From assembly GCA_005784505.1 (NCBI GenBank), contig VCAZ01000032.1, positions 759,501-823,500 of the forward strand: 64,000 nt of DNA, written 5' to 3'. The translations under genes were made by a program, and so were the position numbers. This document shows, one piece after another, positions 58,187 to 64,000 of the stretch; the stretch's first letter is position 1; each line of letters starts with the position of its first letter. This DNA is from Bagarius yarrelli. Its lineage: Eukaryota > Chordata > Actinopteri > Siluriformes > Sisoridae. The notes under the pieces are model-generated. The model was not told the origin of the DNA. It was given only the letters and a program-made list of their open reading frames with translations, and made no database searches.

Positions 58187-58229
<43 letters not shown>
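58187..58229. repeat. (AT)n microsatellite
   Basis: Essentially pure AT run of about 40 bp. Confidence 0.97.
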
Positions 58230-58231
<2 letters not shown>

Positions 58232-59690
58232 TTTCATCTCCACTTAATCCCATCTGCTCGGCTCAGCACTGCCTGCCAGAATCTTACTCGGCCACGGCCC
58301 CAATTATTAAGACCCTCGACACTCGCCCAGTCTCAGAACGCTACACGTTAATGCTTCTTCGGGGTGGCAGCTTTACAGGAAATGGCAGGAAATGGTGAAA
58401 AGGGTGGGGGTCATTCCAGCACCATGAAACGGCACTAAACAGAGAAACCTGATCATATATCAGAGCATACTACACCTGGTGGACACGTGTTGAAAGTCTG
58501 TTTTTATGGTCGGTAGATTTTATAACCTGGGCTTGGAGGGGACTGGCGTTGCCTCTTCCAACCTTCTATGTGTATGTTTCATTCTCCCAGGAACTCACAC
58601 ACTCGTTCCCCCAGAGCGCATGTCATAGCCTTGAGTAATTTTTCCCTGTAGTTACCTCTTTTTTTTCTGGAACAGGCTAATATTCGGCATAATTAGACCA
58701 ATTTCCGTAATTGTTATCTTCCCCGAGGGACGTGCGAACAAAAGCGTACTTGAAGGATTGACAGAAAAGAAAGGGCGGCGTTGGAGACGCTCTGGGGAAC
58801 AAAAGCAGCTCTTTCGGTTACATCTCGCAAACAATGTAGCTTACGGGACGATCATAAAACTACATGACTGTCAAAATGCCATGTTCTTTAATAAGATGCC
58901 GTCGCTTCTGTGATCCCTGAGAGTTATTAGGGAAGCAACAGTTTCTTGTCCTGTTTGGGAAAAAAATAACACCGATTGAAGCCACCCATTCCTGATAACG
59001 GTCTGGTAATAGAGTGTCTTATCTTAAACTCTACGACTCTCAGGCCTTTTTGAGATTCTTTCTTTCATGCCAGACGTATCTCTTTACGCTAAAAAGCTTC
59101 CGGCTTTACACCTACAGTGTTGATAAGGTGGGTTTTTTTTATAAATATACAGCAACACACCACAAAAACGAGGGGTTAGATAAGGAACTAAAGGTGTTAC
59201 AAGGACTCCCAGTTCCCACGGATAACATAGACTCGTTTTCCATGCAAGGTCGGTGTGCAGTGTGTACCGGCTGGCTGTGAGCTTGGAGAAAAATCCACTC
59301 CAAACTGTACGATTGAGTTGTCTGCTGGGTGACATGCTCATCATTTATAATAGGTACGATGTCAAGGCTAGGGAGGCTGGATGTAGTGCACAGTGTGCTG
59401 ATCTGCCGCTAAACTCTCAGGTCCCCTCAGGCATTTTGGTTACTAAGTGCAAAAGTGCCTAAAGCTGAGTGTGGATCAGATTCCTTAGGGCTTCAGCGCT
59501 GGATCTTATAAACACTGGTGGTTTCCGTTCCTGAATGCCATTTTGGTGGTCTTGTAGTCAGGAGCGGTAGGAAGGTATAGCAAATTATAAATTAGCAAGT
59601 ATAGGAGATGATTTTTTTTCTATAACATCATAACACCCCCTGGTGTTCTATTCCTTTCATATGTTTAGAATTCAAATAGTAATTCCCAGT
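58230..59690. promoter_or_regulatory. Unique repeat-poor block, includes a candidate regulatory core
   Basis: The core at 58620-58870 has GGCATAATTAGACC, CCGTAATTGTTATC and GGACGTGCGAACAAAAGC. The rest is unique text with no repeats and short unrecognised frames (at most 88 codons). Confidence 0.3.
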
Positions 59691-59693
59691 CTG

Positions 59694-59722
59694 AACACAC
59701 ACACACAAACACACACACACAT
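59694..59722. repeat. (AC)n microsatellite
   Basis: AC run with one AAAC interruption. Confidence 0.9.
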
Positions 59723-59759
59723 TTACACATATAAATAGGCAAAAAGCGAGAGCTTAATC

Positions 59760-60250
59760 TCAATGCGCCATAGCTCCGTAATAGAGGCATTATATCATGA
59801 AGCTTAAAACACCAGTCTGCAATTTATAACTGCAGCACCAGCTGAACGTTTAAAACCTCTATCCTTCTGGACGCACAGCGATGAAAAGAGAGATCAGGGA
59901 AGTCCCGGCGCAAATTAGTCCCTGTTTGCAAATGAAGACTAGAAGCGAGGAAGAATTGGGCTTGATTTAGGAATCCCTCCTCTCCACTCCACTTCTCTCC
60001 TGTGTTCAGGGTGGAGCAAATGCCTGCAGCTCTTCTCCAGCCCATTAACCCGGACGCCTCTCAGAACGGACAAAGAAGTGATTTGTTTCACACAGAATTC
60101 TGAAGTGGACTGAATGCATCTCACTGGACGGTTTAGAGTGTACTTAATACTAAGAGGTGCTAGAGGAATTTTTGCTGGAATTTTGGACAGCTGAAACATG
60201 GGAACTTGGCTTTTCAAAAAGGCTAAAACAAAATGCTGCCAGGAATTCTG
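59760..60250. promoter_or_regulatory. Unique block, candidate conserved non-coding DNA
   Basis: Repeat-free with GCGCAAATTAGTCCC and TTTGCAAATGAAG (octamer-like) around 59908-59936. Two overlapping minus-strand frames (59824-60217) lack domains. Confidence 0.3.
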
Positions 60251-60384
60251 TTGTGCAGTAAAGAGACGATTAAAGTCCTAACTCTTTCCTGAATACCTTT
60301 GCACTTAACATTTAATTTAAATTAAAATATTAATTTAAAAGCTTACTTTTCCCCAAAGTTTTGATTTTACGTTTACACTTACAT

Positions 60385-60480
60385 TTTTATTTATATTTAC
60401 AGCATTTGGTAGACGTCCTTATCCAGAGCGAATAACATATATCCCTTTTATACAACTGAGCAACTAGGGGTTAATGGCCT
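60385..60480 (-). mobile_element. V-SINE-like tail fragment, reverse orientation
   Basis: Complement tail GGTAGACGTCCTTATCCAGA and GCAACTAGGGGTTAATGGCC; interrupted by an A run at 60482, head missing. Confidence 0.78.
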
Positions 60481-60590
60481 TAAAAAAAGAAAATAGGGAT
60501 GGTCAGCTGAAAAACTCATGAGAAGTCATTACTAAGAAAAAAACAGCACAGTAAAGGGGGAAATGAGGGTTGAGGCTATATTCTTTTACA

Positions 60591-60705
60591 TTTATTTAAT
60601 TTATCCAACTGAGCAGTTGAGGGTTAAGCGGTGGCATGTTGGCAGTGTTGGGAATTGAATCCACAGTCTTCCAGTCAGCAGTCCAACACCATAACCACTG
60701 AGATT
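60591..60705 (-). mobile_element. V-SINE-like retroposon, reverse orientation
   Basis: Body GAGCAGTTGAGGGTTAAGC joins directly to GGTGGCATGTTGGCAG. B-box complement GGGAATTGAATCCACAGTC and head AACACCATAACCACTGAG are clear; tail truncated. Confidence 0.8.
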
Positions 60706-60777
60706 AAAAATGTGTGATGAATTTTGAAATGCAAAATATGACAATGCAGAACCTGGACTAATGAGCAACTGAAGTCA

Positions 60778-60890
60778 ACTTATTTATCCAACCGAGCAAG
60801 TAAGGGTTAAGGGCCTTAGTTTGGGACACACCGGTGGCAGCTTGGCGATGTTGGTAATTGAACCCACAAATTCAATAGGTAGCTTAATCA
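60778..60890 (-). mobile_element. V-SINE-like fragment, reverse orientation
   Basis: GAGCAAGTAAGGGTTAAGGG, CCGGTGGCAGCTTGGCGATG and GGTAATTGAACCCACAAA. Third reversed copy in 0.5 kb; both ends decayed. Confidence 0.72.
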
Positions 60891-61482
60891 CCCTAGAATA
60901 TGTAGCACATGCTTGGTTTAGGCAGGAGTAGAAGGCAGGTTTAATAAATTAACCACATCAGTGTTATATACTTATTGTTATATATTTATATCAATCAACC
61001 TCTTCCTAATGCTAATAGTGATGTCCTTAGCCCAATAAGGATCAAGAAAACATGTCTTTACACAAGGTCTACGGTTTGATTGACGGCAGTTTTCCCCGCA
61101 CCATCAGAATGCGAGATCTCTGGACGATCCTTCAAAGCTGATGAAGAGGTCAAAGCCATACCTGTAGGGTTTTAGTAAAGGAAAGAATCAAAAACATTCA
61201 AGCGTAAGGGCTTATAAAGCAGAAGAGATTTGTTTTCCTCTGTTAAATTTAAAGCTACGTTCAAAAACAAAAAAAAATCATTTCGATTAGTTTTCTTAAA
61301 TGTAATCTTAAATATAAATTAGGATCAAACGTTGGGAAATGTAAACATTGGAACAACTTTTAAATAACGTTTAATCTTCTAAAATCATTACTTATTATAA
61401 AAAATTACCACACAGTCTGAATTTTAGTTATATTTAATAGAAAATACTACAAAGACAACATCCTTATTGTGTCCAGAATTGG
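60891..61482. other. Intergenic sequence, nothing recognised
   Basis: AT-rich; no element seen. Confidence 0.4.
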
Positions 61483-61770
61483 ATGCCTGCAACACATCCC
61501 AAAGAAGCTGGGACAGGGGCAATTCCCCAGGTTAACAAGTAAATTGGAAACAGGTGAGCATCATGATTGGGTATAAAAGTCTCAGTCGTTCAAGGGGACA
61601 TGGTTTACTACTTTGTGCTGAGCAAATAGTCCACCAGTTTACATAAAACATACAATTGTCAGGAATTTAGTCAGTCCCTAATCAACAGTTTGTAATATCG
61701 TTAGAAAGTTTTGAGAATGCTGAGAAATCTCTTCACATTAGAAGCAAGGCCAAATACCCAACACTAAATG

Positions 61771-61890
61771 CACCACTAAGTTACCCCATAAGGCCCATAA
61801 GCAAAGCTTTTAACCCCTAATTGCAAATGATATAAATGTAAGACGTTCCAGGTAAGGATGTCTGTCAAAATGCCATACATGTAAATGTGT
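61771..61890 (+). mobile_element. V-SINE-like insertion in Tc1 transposase, first
   Basis: CACCACTAAGTTACCCC, CCCATAAGCAAAGC and tail GTAAGACGTTCCAGGTAAGG. Flanked by TAAATG on both sides (61765-61770, 61892-61897), a short target-duplication candidate. Transposase text before (ACACTAAATGC) and after (CCATGACCTTCTATCCCTC) is contiguous in the family as I know it. Confidence 0.78.
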
Positions 61891-62041
61891 ATAAATGGCC
61901 ATGACCTTCTATCCCTCATTAATAATAGACATTACTTTGGAAAACCATTGTCACAGTTTGTCGCAACATCTACAAAGTGCAAAGTTCAAAAATTAGCATA
62001 TGTGATAGCATGGGGGGGGGGGTTAGTGCCTATGACATAAA

Positions 62042-62246
62042 TAATTTACATTTACATTCATGGCATTTGGCAGACGTCCTTATCCAGAGCGACTTACATT
62101 TATCTTATTTATACAACTGAGTAATTAGGGGTTACGGGCACAACAGGGGCACAACAGTGGTAGCTTGGTGGAGCTGGGAATCGAACCCACAGTCTTCAGG
62201 TTGGTAGTCTGAAAAACACCCTAACAATGAGCCACCACTTCCCCAA
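62042..62246 (-). mobile_element. V-SINE-like insertion in Tc1 transposase, second
   Basis: Full-length reversed copy: tail TTTGGCAGACGTCCTTATCC, duplicated GGGCACAACA, B-box complement GGGAATCGAACCCACAGTC, head CACCCTAACAATGAGCCACC. It separates TTAGTGCCTATGACAT from GGCACCATTGATGCTAAAAG, which are close together in the intact transposase gene. AT-rich flanks make the target duplication unclear. Confidence 0.85.
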
Positions 62247-62681
62247 TTATATTTAAATATGTAGGCACCATTGATGCTAAAAGGGTACATACAAGTTTTG
62301 GAGCAGCCATCTATGCAATGTCTTTTCCAGGGATGTCTCTGCTTATTTTAGCAAGACAATACCAAGAGAGCATAGTTAACGTATGCGGATACTAGACTAA
62401 GTGCCTGAATGCAGTCCGGACCTGTCGCTTATTGAAAATGTGTGGCGCATTATGAAGTGCAGAACCTGAATTGTTGGGCAACTAAAGTCATACATCAAGA
62501 AAGAATGGGAAAGAATTCCATCTACAAAGCTTGGACATATATTGTCTTCAGTTCGAAAACACTTATTGAGTGTAAAAAGGGAAAGGTAATGTAACACAAT
62601 GGTGAAAATACCCTTGTCCCAGCTCTTAATCAAATTCTAAATGACAGAATATTCGCAAGACGATATAGTTTATTAGATTGG

Positions 62682-62872
62682 TGGGAAGCGGTGCCTTAGT
62701 GGTTAAGGTGTTGGACTGATACCAGAAAGACAGGGGTTTGATTTCCAGCACCACCAAGCCACCACCGTTGGGCCTCTGAGCAACTTCTTAACCCCCAATT
62801 GCTCGGTTGTATAAAAGAGATAAATGTAAGTCACTCTGGATAAGAACATCTGCCAAATACTGCAAATGTAGA
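62682..62872 (+). mobile_element. V-SINE-like retroposon, full length
   Basis: GCGGTGCCTTAGTGGTTAAG, GGGGTTTGATTTCCAGCACC, GGGCCTCTGAGCAAC (4 bp lost), TAAGTCACTCTGGATAAG and TACTGCAAATGTA. Lies about 30 bp beyond the Tc1 right end. Confidence 0.9.
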
Positions 62873-63290
62873 TTAAACATTGCATATTTTGTCTTTAAAG
62901 TATTTTTAATTCAACAAGGATTTGCGGATCAATGTATTATGTTTTTTTTATTTACATTTTACAGTGTCCCATCTTTATTGGATGCAGGGTTTGGATTTCA
63001 TCATCATTATTTTTAGATTATCCACCATTTTGTTCAGTTACCTACCAAGAGCTGCTCCAGTAAAATGTTCATCTGTACACTAAGGTGGATTTATAGACCT
63101 TTTTTGGGGGGAAGATCTTTTAGCTGAAACCCTTTGCGTAACTGATACAATAAACATAGAGATAGAGGTGAAGGTGGATGTGATGCTCAATATCTTTTTC
63201 CAGGTTTTTACCTGACAAGCTGTTCGACACCCATCAAAATTCAATAGTAAACGCTGTGTTTATGAAAGTAATCTAAAAACAAAAACCATC
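62873..63290. other. Unique intergenic sequence
   Basis: Nothing recognised. Confidence 0.4.
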
Positions 63291-63800
63291 ACCACCACAT
63301 CACCGCCGAACTGCAAATGAGATCGTCTCCGGGCTCAGCAGGTACCATGAATTGCTTCTATAAATACACAATTTCATTCTTTCAAAGGGAATATGCTGCA
63401 CGATTAATAGTTGTACCTGTCACAGGTGGAACATTTTAATCTTTCGGAATGCGCCCTTAGAACCCTTTTATTTATCTCCATAAAAATAATAAATAGCCGA
63501 AAGTAAAGAAAAATGAAGGGTAAGAAATAATTTCATTTTGATGTACGTTTTATTTATTCGCAGGACATAACAGAAACACTTGTCAAGTCGGTATTCTGAC
63601 GGCCTCAGGCGCAGGAGCTGGCACTTCCTCAGATCTTCTTTACTGATATTTTTGTTGGTGTTGCGGTTGACATTTATGTAAAGCGGAACATTGCGTTGAG
63701 CGAGACGCCAAAGACAAACAGATCCTTGACAAGCTGACGAGCCCTCCAGCTAGAACTAATCGTCTGAGTCGTACCTTCACCGTGTCATTGTTTTTGTATT
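63290..63800. promoter_or_regulatory. Unique block, candidate conserved non-coding DNA
   Basis: Repeat-free with words such as TTTTATTTATCTCCATAAA (63467-63485), AACACTTGTCAAGTCGG and TTCTTTACTGATATTTTTG. Function inferred only from texture. Confidence 0.3.
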
Positions 63801-64000
63801 ATGGAAATGTCATGCTACAAGTTCTCCGACCCATCAAAAGTATTCAGAGAGACGTGGGGGTAATAATAAAAAAAATCAACATTAGTGCCAGATAGGTGAG
63901 GTCACTCTGGATTATAGCTTGTTAGTGATTGATAAATGGAAATACTTTCATTATTTAAAATCGTTAAAATACGATTTACAATGTTATGTGCTAAATGTGC
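63801..64000. other. Intergenic sequence to window end
   Basis: Nothing recognised. Confidence 0.4.

Larger units (their letters stand above)
61483..62650 (+). mobile_element. Tc1/mariner transposon relic, transposase pseudogene
   Basis: The left end GATGCCTGCAACACATCCCA and GCTGGGACAGGGGCAATT, and the right end CTTGTCCCAGCTC, fit a Tc1/mariner family common in fish. Transposase codons survive at 62346-62460: CLF-stop-QDNTK around the second catalytic Asp, then CSPDLSLIENVWRIMK with the SPD-L-x-x-IENVWR block holding the last acidic residue. There is an in-frame TAG at 62349, frameshifts, two SINE insertions, and an inferred deletion near 61970 that removes the first catalytic Asp region. 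Dead element. Confidence 0.85.

Noticed and set aside
1..64000. microRNA or snoRNA genes
   Set aside because: I looked for familiar mature microRNA seeds and C/D or H/ACA boxes and saw none I could defend; hairpins noted are AT palindromes or MITEs.
1..64000. Endogenous retrovirus or other viral sequence
   Set aside because: No long terminal repeats, primer-binding site or viral protein motifs were recognised.

Overview
This window looks like non-coding DNA from a teleost fish, with no gene that the sequence can support. The lineage is inferred from the repeats. About 30 copies or fragments of a tRNA-headed SINE of the V-SINE/HE1/DANA type (called Mermaid/Merman-like in catfish) are present. 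Its 3' tail resembles an L2-clade LINE, and Tc1/mariner and hAT relics typical of otophysan fishes are also found. A siluriform (catfish) or close relative is my best guess. Open reading frames are short, mostly lie in simple repeats or transposon relics, and none shows a convincing exon.

Layout. 0-11 kb: AT-rich intergenic sequence with SINEs, a poly-G tract (6.46-6.53 kb), a pyrimidine-rich tract (7.5-7.9 kb) and a nested insertion at 8.5-9.06 kb. 11-20 kb: pyrimidine-rich block (13.0-14.0 kb) and an 0.87 kb hAT-type element (16.27-17.14 kb) holding another retroposon with an expanded 45-bp tandem array. 20.3-21.8 kb: a long, degenerate ~60-bp minisatellite. 22.8-29.2 kb: a hAT MITE with a near-perfect 8-bp target duplication, a hAT coding relic, a Tc1-like MITE and TTTC arrays carrying a recurring non-repeat cassette. 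31.2-31.9 kb: a 39-bp minisatellite that is open in several frames. 34-35.4 kb: an L2-like LINE 3' end with a V-SINE-like tail, and a second nested insertion. 38.3-40 kb: a palindromic AT-rich segment plus a nearly identical 127-bp duplication. 41.5-42.8 kb: a nest of SINE and LINE pieces. 44.6-50.3 kb: purine-rich tracts. 50.8-60.3 kb: the most repeat-poor, balanced-composition part, with several stretches that read like conserved non-coding (regulatory) DNA. 61.5-62.65 kb: a Tc1/mariner transposon relic broken by two SINE insertions and a deletion.

No operon, CRISPR array, viral genome or new enzymatic system is visible. The most unusual structures are the palindrome and 127-bp duplication, the two minisatellites, the recurring cassette in TTTC arrays, and the order of transposon layers that can be read from nested insertions. 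Family names come from recognising motifs by eye, without a library search, and element edges are approximate unless a target duplication is described.
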